Assembly: GCA_026168455.1 (NCBI GenBank)
Contig: CM047426.1
Span: 2,411,501 to 2,475,500, forward strand
Direction: 5' to 3'
DNA from: Theocolax elegans
Taxonomy: Eukaryota; Arthropoda; Insecta; Hymenoptera; Cerocephalidae
DNA length: 64,000 bases
Numbering within the stretch: position 1 is the stretch's first letter; each line of letters opens with the position of its first letter. Position numbers and translations under genes: made by a program. Below are positions 43,701-51,100 of the stretch, in pieces. The notes beneath the pieces were generated by a model, which saw nothing but the letters and a program-made list of their open reading frames with translations, ran no database searches and was not told the origin of the DNA.

Positions 43701-45183
43701 GAATAAAAACAATCTAACCTTGCAAACCAACGTGAATGGAGGGTGCGACATCAATTAATTGGGAAAGTGCGTTAAAAAGTTGTTTGTAATCTAAATTTGG
43801 ATAAAGCGCCATTCTTTCAGCGTCTAAACTTTGCAATGTTATCATTTCGTATGGTGATTTTTCGACATCTTTTAGAAGCGCTGTAAAAAAATAAAAATTA
43901 AATATATAACAAAATTATTAAAAATGTGTACATTTTTTATGTGTACACAGTTAAGATAGTTTAAATGTATTTATTACGTTAGCTAGTGGAAATTGAGAAT
44001 TTTGAAGTTAGGTCAAAGCATTTTTTGGACAGTTATTGGCCAGTTTGTGATCATATGAAAATTTTGGCTGCAGAGAGATGAATTGGGTATTGGGGATTTT
44101 GAGGTTAGTTCGCACTAATTATTAACCAGTTTGAAGTAAAACCAATTATTGGCTATAGTTTCTAATCAAGAAACAAGAACTTTTCATGGATACTTTGATT
44201 TTCATTAGCAAACATGTTAATAAAAACTAGCCAAAATATTTGACACTTTCAAACCAAATAAATAAATTCTGTCAGAAATACTTTGATTCACATTAAAAAT
44301 ACGTACTAGTAAAAACAGAGAATTTTGAGGTTAGGTGAAAGTATTTTTTGACAGTTTATTGTCACATAAATATGTAATTACTTTGACTTTAGTAGAGAGA
44401 AATTGGTGAATCTAGAGAATTTTAAGGTCAAGTATAACTATTTCTTGGACAGTTTCTAGCCAAAAAAGAAATCGTTATCACATATACTTCCATGAATGAA
44501 ATTTAAATATTTTGAGGATTAATTAAAACCATTTCTTGACCAATTTTTAACCATGAACTGAAACTCGATAAATACTTTAATTCTCCCTACAGATTACACA
44601 TTAATGAAATTTAAATCTTTTAAGGTTAAGTCAAACCAATTATTGACCAGTTTCTAACCTAAAAAATTAAATTTTCATTACAAATACTGTAAATTTCACT
44701 TTAAATACACATTAATGAAATTGAAAAATTTTGAGGTTAGGTCAAACCATATTTCCTGGATAATAATTTCACCAACGAATACATTTAAACATCTATATAC
44801 AGAAAAAAGAAAAATTACTGTCACGTACACAACAAAGATTGGGAAAAATATTTCAATGTGTTTGCGATATCGGAGCCAGGTGGTATTGGTTGATTTCCGT
44901 GCAAAAGGCGTTGATAAAACTCATGGAGCGAAGCTAACTTCAAAGTATCTAAAATAAAAAATATTTATTTAAAACTCATATATTTACATAAATATATATA
45001 CGCCTAAAAATGTTATATAATAACTGAAACGTAACAGTATATATCATGCATCCCCACAAATTAGCCATAAGATAGTTAAAATATAGAGAAATTTTAGGAC
45101 AATAAACAAAATGTTATTCATAAAATAACAAGTTATAAAAAAAATATGTGCGTTTACTCACACGAAGCAAATTTTGTTCCCAT
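10798..45183 (-). CDS. unc79: Protein unc-79 homolog (NALCN channel complex subunit)
   Basis: A single giant gene of about 48 coding exons and a predicted product of about 2,677 residues, counting one copy of duplicated exons; human UNC79 is about 2,635. It starts MGTKFAS and soon reads PPGSDIANTLKYFSQSLL, matching the conserved UNC79 N-terminus. It ends LQFKMGQIELQASTTTQFYS-L, matching the UNC79 C-terminus. Further matches run along the gene, for example GVIKDLLCVIAYG, LLGRYGVWLLVGLCTPDKD, DCGALKEEYTDEELGLCI and SWILLGSLTHS. UNC79 is known to form, with UNC80, the auxiliary scaffold of the NALCN/NA sodium-leak channel, which sets neuronal resting potential; in flies it affects rhythms and anaesthetic sensitivity. 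Helical-repeat character is visible throughout, with no signal peptide. Odd features: two tandem exon duplications, a 1-base frameshift near 13,338 and a non-consensus splice choice at exon 35. Exons are listed in the three block entries. Confidence 0.96.
11286..11870. mobile_element. Foldback element of about 585 bp in an unc79 intron
   Basis: The left end AAGGAGACCATCATATGTTT pairs with the right end ATATGATGATCTCCTT, and pairing continues inward (GGAAACGGATCG with CGATCCGTTTTCC; paired AAAGCCGGAACC and GGCTCTGGCTTT; paired ATTCTTAATTC arms). It has no coding capacity. It is a MITE-like palindrome. A shorter relative lies at 14,680-14,805. No clear target-site duplication is visible. Confidence 0.75.
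13240..13416 (-). pseudogene. unc79: unc79 exon 43 with a 1-base frameshift
   Basis: On the minus strand the exon reads in frame to CGFAQV and then meets a run of five T (plus-strand A run at 13336-13340) where four would be needed. After dropping one T the frame continues LALEITKGNARENRAAMRYL and PWLYTAPSTMPQG, and enters exon 44 in the correct phase. As written, the exon reaches a TAA stop about a dozen codons later. Human UNC79 has the matching segment at this point. All other exons of the gene are open, so a base-calling or assembly error in a homopolymer is the simplest explanation. A real allele or mutation is possible. Confidence 0.8.
14680..14805. mobile_element. Short foldback element related to the one at 11.3 kb
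   Basis: CAAGGAGAGTGTCA at the left and TGACACTCTCCTTG at the right form a near-perfect inverted repeat. The interior shares CTCTGGCTTTCTTTATATTTTT and AAGATCCATTTCCCGGATAT-like words with the 11,286-11,870 element. It looks like an internally deleted copy of the same family. Confidence 0.7.
14915..15594. mobile_element. Cluster of GGGGATGTCGGACC (family A) element pieces
   Basis: TTAAGGGGATGTCGGAC begins at 14,915, and TTAACGGTATGTCGGACCCA begins at 15,003. The second is followed by family interior words to an eroded right end near 15,335 (CTGGGTTCAATATCTCCTTAA). An oppositely oriented end (CTGGGTCCGACATGTC) lies at about 15,580-15,594. Together they suggest overlapping or nested insertions between unc79 exons at 15,634 and 13,980. 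Confidence 0.6.
17510..17922 (-). other. unc79: unc79 duplicated exon module, copy A
   Basis: The exon at 17809-17922 encodes KSADEITIDFFTQQAYHADF and then LKQSAHRIGEDCNAA. The exon at 17510-17650 encodes CSDCGALKEEYTDEELGLCI and then LGTFIHREPVLAAPMLPEIL. The second corresponds to the conserved human CHDCGAILEEYDEETLG segment. Splice sites are intact in this copy, which lies next to exon 38. Confidence 0.85.
19226..19639 (-). other. unc79: unc79 duplicated exon module, copy B
   Basis: The same two exons as copy A, with intact acceptors (ATATAG, TTACAG) and donors (GTATAT, GTACGT) and the same encoded residues. If both copies are spliced in, the protein gains 85 residues. If only one is used, the product is unchanged. 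Which applies cannot be decided from DNA alone. Confidence 0.8.
20352..20896. mobile_element. Foldback element of about 545 bp in an unc79 intron
   Basis: The left arm TAGGAGCCACAGGGGTTTTC and following bases pair with the right arm GAAAACTCCCGTGGCTACTA. Inner arms also match (AAAATCGATTCGTTTATTTAA against TTAAATAAACAAATCGATTT; TTAACTACATTAAA against TTTAATGTAGTTAA). There are no coding frames. It is a MITE-like palindrome of a family not seen elsewhere in the window. Confidence 0.72.
21211..21985. mobile_element. Family A element split by a nested insertion
   Basis: TTAA at 21,211 is followed by TGGGATGTCGGACCCAAATT and family A interior words up to about 21,410. The second half resumes after 21,804 with AAAGAAAGCACCAACTTTGA and ends GTCCGTTACCGCCTTAA at 21,985. 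This aligns with the uninterrupted copy at 38,063-38,452 once the inner element is removed. Confidence 0.7.
21411..21804. mobile_element. TTAA-flanked palindromic element (family B), nested
   Basis: It is bounded by TTAA on both sides. The termini GGAGGTGGCATACCCGGTGG and CCACCGGGTATGCCACCCCC are inverted repeats that extend almost to the centre (near 21,605), so the whole 394-base unit is close to a perfect hairpin. It has no coding capacity. The target site lies inside an older family A element, which confirms both the boundaries and the 4-base duplication. Confidence 0.85.
21738..23996. repeat. Tandem duplication, two units of about 1.1 kb, carrying two unc79 exons
   Basis: Unit 1 is about 21,738-22,851 and unit 2 about 22,852-23,996, offset by 1,115. 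The break lies in the right arm of the palindromic element (word TTTTTTAAATAAATGCAATG at both starts), with a short T-run shared at the junction. Each unit contains an exon of 208 bases and one of about 71 bases. Introns differ by scattered substitutions, an extra AT-rich stretch in unit 2, and homopolymer indels. Confidence 0.9.
23196..23582 (-). pseudogene. unc79: Second copy of unc79 exons 33-34, frameshifted
   Basis: The copy of exon 33 at 23513-23582 is one base shorter (70 versus 71) than 22398-22468. A TTTA run lost one T, so ACT TTA CCT is followed directly by TAA. The copy of exon 34 at 23196-23403 looks identical in coding content to 22081-22288. Exon 32 ends in phase 1 and exon 34 starts in phase 0, so skipping only the broken exon does not restore frame. 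Normal protein requires skipping both unit 2 exons, or the deletion is an assembly error. Confidence 0.75.
23583..25290 (-). other. unc79 intron, no gene
   Basis: After the end of the duplicated unit near 23,996 the sequence is AT-rich with no recognised element. Two plus-strand open frames of about 70 residues (24,261-24,482 and 24,673-24,879) are F/K/N-rich and antisense to the host gene. I do not count them as genes. Confidence 0.55.
25291..29917 (-). other. unc79: unc79 exons 18-32 (middle third)
   Basis: Exons: 29769-29917, 29432-29589, 29178-29359, 28799-29000, 28534-28725, 28347-28457, 27623-27768, 27437-27558, 27139-27370, 26938-27082, 26662-26851, 26310-26577, 26090-26241, 25513-25805, 25291-25437. 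The first nine are conserved helical sequence (for example LTWDFFLNRFDTLFLEAQIN and SWLMSLLVILYK). The last five are a Ser/Asp/Gln-rich, probably disordered linker, as in other UNC79 proteins. Within the linker the motif ERLLPVG/ERLLPIG occurs twice, in exons 31 and 32. Confidence 0.85.
27790..28330 (-). repeat. Degenerate 'GAATTATTCC' repeat in an unc79 intron
   Basis: Between exons at 27768 and 28347 the intron is mostly variants of a 12-20 base word such as CCGAATTATT, CTGAATAAATC, CCAATTTATTCT and CTGAATGATA, repeated dozens of times with drift. No coding signal. Confidence 0.6.
29970..30100. repeat. Short foldback built on GGTAGAAAT
   Basis: CTGGTAGAAATTTCATCATG and TTTTAACAGTTTTC at the left are echoed in reverse by GACCAGTTTTCAAC and AAAATTTCTACCG at the right. 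It is about 130 bases long and lies just beyond the acceptor side of unc79 exon 18. Probably an old miniature element. Confidence 0.45.
30278..31910 (-). repeat. unc79 intron with a TTCGAAGAA-rich stretch
   Basis: From about 30,700 to 31,080 the self-complementary word TTCGAAGAA and variants (CTTCGAAGAT, TTCTAAGAAA, TTTAAAGAA) recur roughly every 20-60 bases. Upstream, near 30,450, is an eroded family A end (AAGGAAATGTCGTACCCAAA). The rest is AT-rich and non-coding. Confidence 0.5.
31214..31301. mobile_element. 88-bp TA-flanked miniature inverted-repeat element
   Basis: CAGGGTGTCCAAAAAGTC at the left and GACTTTTTGGACACCCTG at the right are perfect inverted repeats, with TA on each side. Termini of this type with TA duplications are typical of Tc1/mariner-derived MITEs in insects. 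The interior is too short to code. Confidence 0.85.
33840..34560 (-). repeat. CATCAACATC/GATGTTGATG repeat array in an unc79 intron
   Basis: The intron between exons at 33838 and 34599 is filled with a 6-12 base word in both orientations. There is a compact block CATCAACATCAACATCGTTT at about 33,990-34,080, and scattered GTTGATGTTGATG copies elsewhere. The two orientations could fold into hairpins. No coding potential. Confidence 0.7.
36429..36870. mobile_element. TTAA-flanked foldback element (family C)
   Basis: Left TTAAGTAGAATAAGGGAGTG and right revcomp TTAAGGGGAATCCGGAGCAT mark the ends. Arms pair through AGCTTCATAAATCCACCA/TGGTGGTTTGTGAAGCT and AAAATTTGCGGTCAGTAATG/CATTACTGCCCGCAAATTTT. 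The unit is about 440 bases with TTAA at both borders. It is non-coding. Confidence 0.78.
36890..37200. other. Unassigned moderately GC-rich stretch beside the family C element
   Basis: Contains GAGACAAATTGATACCGCGG and GTGGACAGACGTCTGCTACT, unusually GC-rich for this intron, with TTTTGTAGAGACAAA facing TTTTCTCTACAAAAC as an inverted repeat over about 90 bases (37,040-37,125). It may be another small foldback element. No open frame. Confidence 0.4.
38063..38452. mobile_element. Best-preserved family A element (TTAA-flanked, 390 bp)
   Basis: TTAA at 38,063-38,066 is followed by CGGGATGTCGGACC. The right end reads GGTCCGACATCCCC followed by TTAA at 38,449-38,452. The interior contains two related halves, each with TTTCAACCCAAA and a GACGTT word. 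There is no coding frame. Diverged copies lie at 8.2, 15.0 and 21.2 kb, with possible ends near 20,985 and 30,450. Confidence 0.82.
38993..39533. mobile_element. 541-bp TA-flanked foldback element
   Basis: The left end CAAGGTGTCTGAAAAGTTCC and right end GGAACTTTTTTGACACCCTG are inverted repeats bordered by TA. Inner arms continue with TGACCTTGAATTTGACCTTG facing CAAGGTCAAGATCAAATTCA and AAATCGATTT pairs. The terminal GGTGTC word resembles the 88-bp element at 31.2 kb, so the two may share a transposase source. Confidence 0.78.
40890..41640 (-). repeat. Degenerate 60-75 bp repeats in an unc79 intron
   Basis: A unit containing CCAAATTCATACCTAATG, then TTTGGTATAAATTTTAAAA, then ATAATTATCCCACG recurs about ten times. 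Two adjacent copies near 40,970-41,080 are almost identical and others have drifted. It looks like an intron-private minisatellite. Confidence 0.7.
43960..44770 (-). repeat. Degenerate ~100 bp repeats in an unc79 intron
   Basis: Phrases such as TTTTGAGGTTAGGTCAAA, CATTTCTTGACCAGTTTCTA and ACTTTGATT with ACATTAATGAAATT recur in the same order about seven times. The last copies are the clearest. The array is confined to the intron between unc79 exons 2 and 3. Confidence 0.65.
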
Positions 45184-48130
45184 ATTACAAATATCAAGCG
45201 ACTTGAAGATAAACTCCTTGTATATCGGTGTAATGGTTGCGGTTTAATTAGACAATCAGTGTAAATATAAACAATCGACGGGTAACGATATATTGTTACC
45301 CGCGTACATCAACGTAATATATAGAGATGTTCGTGCGATGCGAGGGGCAAAAAATTTTTTTCTTTTTACGTCTCATTGGTAACGCGTTGAGTTTCCGGAA
45401 TGAGGTTAAATATCTTATTCTTATACCCTATTAAAAATTCACTGACGCACATTAGACGGTCAACGAAATTTTATATCAAATGATTTATCGATCTATTTTT
45501 TTGTCTTTTTTAAAAGGAAAGGGCGATTATTTTTTTCGTTTATTTTTTTTTTTGGTTTATTTGGTGATGCTGCGATGGAGGTGGTCGATCGCGAGACTGG
45601 ATTTACTTTTGGTGACGACTCGGTGGTCCATTCGCGAACTCCTCGTAGTAGGTGTGTGCATGAACGTGTGTGGAGAGGAGCGCGCACGCTGTATATCGAT
45701 CTGTGTTCGATGCTCAAAACATTTCCGCGCATCTAGGTTTTTTCTTTTATAATTTTTAGCACAGGTGTGCAGATCGAGATTTGGGATTTTTGTGGGGGGG
45801 ATTTTTCAGTCATTTTGGTTATTTATGGGGTTTTTAAGTTTTGGGGGTTTTTTGGGTTATTTGGAATTTTTTGGGGGAATTTGTGAGATATTTTGGGTTT
45901 TCTTTATTAAGTTTGGGTTATAGGGATTGTTTTTCGTAATTTAGGTTTTTTGTTAGATTTTCTTTTTGTTATTTTTGGGTACATATTATATATTAGGAAT
46001 TTAACATTTTAGGTTATTTGAGTAGAAAATTGTTTTTTTCAATTTTGGTGCATTAGATTGTTTATTAGGGATTTTGATGTTAATTTTGGGTTACTTATTA
46101 ATAATTTTGGGTTTTTAATACATATTTTTAAAATTTCGGATATTTGTTAGTAGTGTTGTTTTTTCTTTTATTAATTTTGGTTTTGGGTTATTTATTATGG
46201 ATTCTTTTATCAATTTTCGGTTTATGTGTTTTACTTGGGAATTCTTATTATTAATTTGGATAATTTGGATATATTATGCTATAGATTTTCATTATTACTT
46301 TGGGTTTTGTTAGTTTTTCTTTTATTAATTTTGGTTTTGGGTTATTATTATGGATTACTTTTATCCAATTTTCGGTTATGTGTTTTGGAATTCTTATTAT
46401 TAATTTGGATAATTTGGATATATTAGCTGCTATAGATTTTCATTATTACTTTGGGTTTTTTGTTAGGGAATTTTATTAATATTAAGTTGGGGATTTTTTA
46501 TCAAGATTGAAATATATGGGTCATGCACTAGGGGATTATATTATTATTTTTGGGTTTTTTACTAGGGTTTTTAAAATAATTTTAGGTTTTTTACTAGAGC
46601 TTTTTATCAAGTTTAGGTATATTTTAGTATAGGGTTTCTGTAAAATTAATTTTGGGTTTTTCACCTTGTTTATAGATATTAACATAAACGGAAGAATACA
46701 TTTTTTTTATTATTATTTTACCAATGGTAAATTAGTAAAGTTGACTTTACAATTTACTTAATAATGAAAAATAATTATGTAATAACTTATGAAATTATTT
46801 AATTATTTATGTTATTTATAATTATTTCTAATATTACTTCATTTTCTTTGTAAAAGTCTAAGTTACTATAATTCATCAATAATTTTACATACAACTTGAA
46901 TTGAAAGATTATTCCGTTTTACAATTACGAAGTTTTAGGTAAATTTGCAGCAGATATAACATTATTAAGTTCCAAAAATCTTATAAAATACATTTTGAGA
47001 ATTCTAACAATTTTTTTTATATTTAAATCACTTTCACTTTTTCAATCTGATGAATAATACAATTTTGAATTTCGCTGTTAAATACCGCGCGCACGCGCAG
47101 TGCCGTTTCAGATTCTGGAATATTCAAATATCAATGTTATTGCTAAAAAATCACGAATTTTCGAGGAATAATTTGTAAAATCGTAACGTTAAATTATTAA
47201 ACTTCTCGGTTGCTAGATGATCGATAAATTTGTCGATAATTAATTATCATTGTCAATTGTGCAAAATCCTTAAAATGTACAAAATTTATTTTTTAAAATT
47301 GCCGTTCGAATAACAATTGTTTAAAAGATATCAGCATTAAGTTAACGTGTCGAAGATAAGAAAATTTTAACGTGAAATTCAAAAGTTCCACGTTGTTCCG
47401 TATTTCTTATAAATAAATCGATATAAAGAATAATACGAAAAGGGGTGTAAAACCATCGGTAAAGGATCAATTGTGAAGTGCACCTTAAACGTCCAATCCC
47501 AGTTTCATCCCATTGCGACGTTTTACCAATATTATTCAGTATATATTTTCCGTTTGATCCCCCGCACGAAGGTCTATAATTTTTTTTTCCCGATCTTTTA
47601 CGCACAAAGACGCAAAAGTTATATATATATACATAAGGAAATTTTTCAAAATTGTAACCGCGACGTATGGTTTGAAACGAAAAATTTGTTGTTTACCTTT
47701 TTTTTTTTAATGCCTTCGAGGGTGCAAAACAATCGGCGACTGTGTGCGTGTTTTGTTGAATGTATGTGACATGTCGAAGGGGAGTCTCATTGGGAAAAGA
47801 CGTTTCGTTTGTTCAACCTGACTTTTTGATATTTTTCTTCTTCCAAACATGATTTTGCCAATTACCTACTTTGACAATGGTGACAAAGTGCCAACGAACA
47901 GTATAAACATGAAATTCGTTCCTGAGATTTTCACACGATAGGGGATAGTAACAATTGGATGTAAATGTTTTACACTATGTTCAACAATCCAGATTTGACA
48001 CTTTTTGTTGAACACAATTATCTCTGAATGTTAATCTGTAAATGTGTACTTAACAATCATCATACGTCCCTGGGTGTATTTGTCGTGACGACTAGCGTTA
48101 CCCAAGAGAAGATTTATTTATTTAGTAAAC
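45184..48130. other. Shared 5' region between divergent unc79 and LpR
   Basis: The two genes are head-to-head, 2.9 kb apart. Around 45,580-45,730 and 47,085-47,110 there are GC-rich patches (GAGGAGCGCGCACGCTGTAT; ACCGCGCGCACGCGCAGTGC), the likeliest promoter or 5' UTR positions for the two genes. No TATA box or initiator is assigned. The open frames here are not conserved-looking. Confidence 0.5.
45780..46690. repeat. Degenerate TTTTGGGTTTTTTA repeat array
   Basis: The word TTGGGTTATT/TTTTGGGTTTTTT followed by ATTAGGGATTTTT recurs across 900 bases upstream of unc79. A longer near-duplication appears at about 46,150-46,300 versus 46,310-46,460 (GGGAATTCTTATTATTAATT; TGCTATAGATTTTCATTATT). It is G-rich on the plus strand, unusual for this AT-rich window. 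Confidence 0.7.
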
Positions 48131-51100
48131 ATGCCTCACATTTGTAAATTCAAGTTTGTTTTATTTGTAACTACATTGATAAGCTTTGCCTACAGTTTTG
48201 CAACAGAAAGTAAGTGTGTTTCTTCGTTCATCTAATAATATACTAGATACTTTTGATTTATGGAGCTTTTGTTACTTAGAAGCTTTTAGTTTCTTTTATT
48301 GAAGTTATACAATTGTTTTATTGCAGGTGACAAAAATTGTACAACTGAGCAATTTACATGCCGTTCAGGGAATGGAGAATGCATTGCATTAAATTGGATG
48401 TGTGATGATAATCCAGATTGTACTGATGGATCTGACGAAGCTGATTGCAGTAAGAAATTTTATTCTTTAAAATTGTTTAGAAAAGTATAGTTTTAATTAA
48501 AAATACAAAGGTTTAATAATGTCATTTAACTAAAAACAGACAATTCTTTAGTTATTTATTTAACAATTTTAATGGACAAAATGCATCTTTTTATAAAATA
48601 TAATAATAAAAATAGTGACAAAGAAGAGTAAAATTGATTATAAGATTGATGATAAGTATAGATAAAAATAGATGTTTCTTTAGTTTACATTTGATTTATA
48701 ATAAGGCACTATAAAAGAATAAATGTCTCTTTAGAATACGATTCATTTATAATAATAATAATAATAATGTATGCTAAAAAAAAGACAATTCATTAAAATA
48801 CATTGATTTAATAATACTCTTCAATGAAGAAATAAATGTTTCTTCAAAAATAATACTAATTAAATAAAATAAACTTAATTTTAGAGTATATATTTTTAAA
48901 ATATTGTGTAAAATAATTGTCTTCTGTTTACCTAGATGGAACCTGCAGATCAGATGAATTTACTTGTGCCAATAAACACTGCATCCAACAGCGTTGGGTA
49001 TGTGATCAAGATGACGATTGCGGTGACCTCAGCGATGAAAAAGAATGCGGTCCAGTAACATGCAATCCACAAACAGATTTTGCTTGTGGCAAAAACTTTT
49101 GCATCGCCTCGCGATGGCGATGCGACGGTGATTTTGACTGTCTTGACAAATCCGATGAACTTAATTGCCAAAATTATATTAAGAAAACTGAACGACTGAG
49201 TCATTGTTCCGAACTAGAATTTGATTGTGGTGATTGGATAACTTGTATACATCAAAGTTGGCTGTGCGATGGAGACAAGGATTGCCCGGATGGTATTGAC
49301 GAGTCTGCAGACAAGTGTGAAAGCATCACATGCAGACCGGATCAATTTAAGTGTTCCGATCATTCTTGTATATCTGGTAATGATCATTTTTATTTATCTA
49401 TGTCCTTCATTATCTTAAATACATCTATTGTACTATCTGAAAAATATTTTTAACAGGCCACTTGTTTTGCGATGGTAAGAAGGATTGCATTGATGGTGGT
49501 GATGAGAAAAATTGCACTGCGGTCTTCCATAGCTGCGACGCTACAACTGAATTTGAGTGTTCCAAAGGTTCTTGTATACCTCTAGATGACCTGTGTAACA
49601 AGAAACCTGATTGCATTGGATGGGAAGACGAGAGCCAAGAATTATGTGGAATTAACGAATGTTTAAATAATAATGGTGGATGTTCTCAAATATGTGTCGA
49701 TTTACCAATTGGCTATAGATGCGATTGTAATTTAGGATATAGACTTGTAGATAATCAAACGTGTATCGGTGAGTAAATATACATTTTTCAAATAATTCAA
49801 TATTCATTATATTTTTAATTTCTATTAAGTTTATAAATGTAAATGTATAATATATTTTATCGTTTTATATTATTTTATTGACGAGACTGGGACTAAATTA
49901 AATTTGTATTTAAATAATTAGCTCTAACTGATTTTAATAATGCACTGTGCAATCAGATATAAATAAATATTAAAATCTTCCTGATTTACCATTTAAAAAC
50001 AATGCATAATTAATGATCAGTCGAGAGCTGAAATGTATAATAATCTATAAATTGAAAATATATTGACAAAGTTAATTTAATTATTTATATTTAGCCCTGT
50101 TCTCACTGTATGTATTGATTTATACTTTATTTTTAAACTTTACATTCTTATTTTAATTTGTTCTTCATTTTGTTTTGTTTTCTTTATGCATGAAGTGAAT
50201 TGTGATTGCAAGGATGACACATCAGACAAATGGAACACCAAGTGGAAATAAAACATTAGGATTTTTCGCTTGTTTGTAAGATACACCTGTTTTTTTTATT
50301 AGTACATTATTGAGGTTTGACCTAGATTTTTTTTAAAAGGAATGATGCTTTAGATACAAGAAGTATTATTTTTAAATCTTTGATGATAATGAATTGATAA
50401 ATTTAGTGTTTTTAAGATTAATGAGATGTTTCTGAGATTAAGGAAGAAACTTGTATTTTAATACTGGTTTTCATAGCTATTTGGAAATCTTGATAGCTTA
50501 TGTTTTATATAATACTATGCTTCATGAATTGAATGAATTCAATGGGGTTTTGGAATCTATTGATTGGTATTGGTTAAAATGTATCTGAATGGAATTGGTT
50601 TCTATACCTCTAAGATTTTAGTCAGAAATTTCGTACAAGTTTATAGATTAAAGAATGAATGATACGATTTTTCTGAACATACAATTAAGATATATATTTG
50701 ATCATTTGAACCGTAATGAAACTTCTAATTAAAATTATGAATTTTAAATTTTAAGATTGATTACAATTTAATTTATTTACAGCTATCTTTTTTATCATAG
50801 ATATTTCCATAGAAAAATTGACTATTTTTTTTTGTCTTTTTAAAAAAAAATACTCTCATTCATCATTGCTTTTGACATTTTCTACATACAGTACTTGAGT
50901 AATAAAATTTGTTATTTTATGACAAATGCTGGTGTATGTATGAAAGTACATATTAAAAATTGTAATGTACCTTGTACTTTACAGAATATTTTGTTGTTAT
51001 TGTTTTAATTGTTAAATTTGGTTTTTTATTCAACTTAAAATAATCACTTTTTTAATATTTTAATTTTTTTACTTTTTTCCTAAAATTATTTGAAAGTTCA

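Larger units (their letters stand above)
30111..45183 (-). other. unc79: unc79 exons 1-17 (N-terminal third)
   Basis: Exons: 45162-45183, 44829-44948, 43719-43880, 43268-43438, 43098-43187, 42031-42216, 41653-41885, 40460-40674, 39784-40070, 34878-35019, 34599-34775, 33567-33838, 33348-33490, 33054-33275, 32138-32278, 31911-32040, 30111-30277. Phases agree at every junction. Exons 7-8 encode a Cys/His-rich segment (FVCQRDDCP, YLCIECANEIH, LICENKNC, RYCVQCHNIRHNN, CHISQMD) that resembles a zinc-binding cluster and is also present in human UNC79. Exon 16 has two possible donors; ending at 31911 keeps the frame into exon 17, whereas ending at 31915 does not. Confidence 0.85.
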
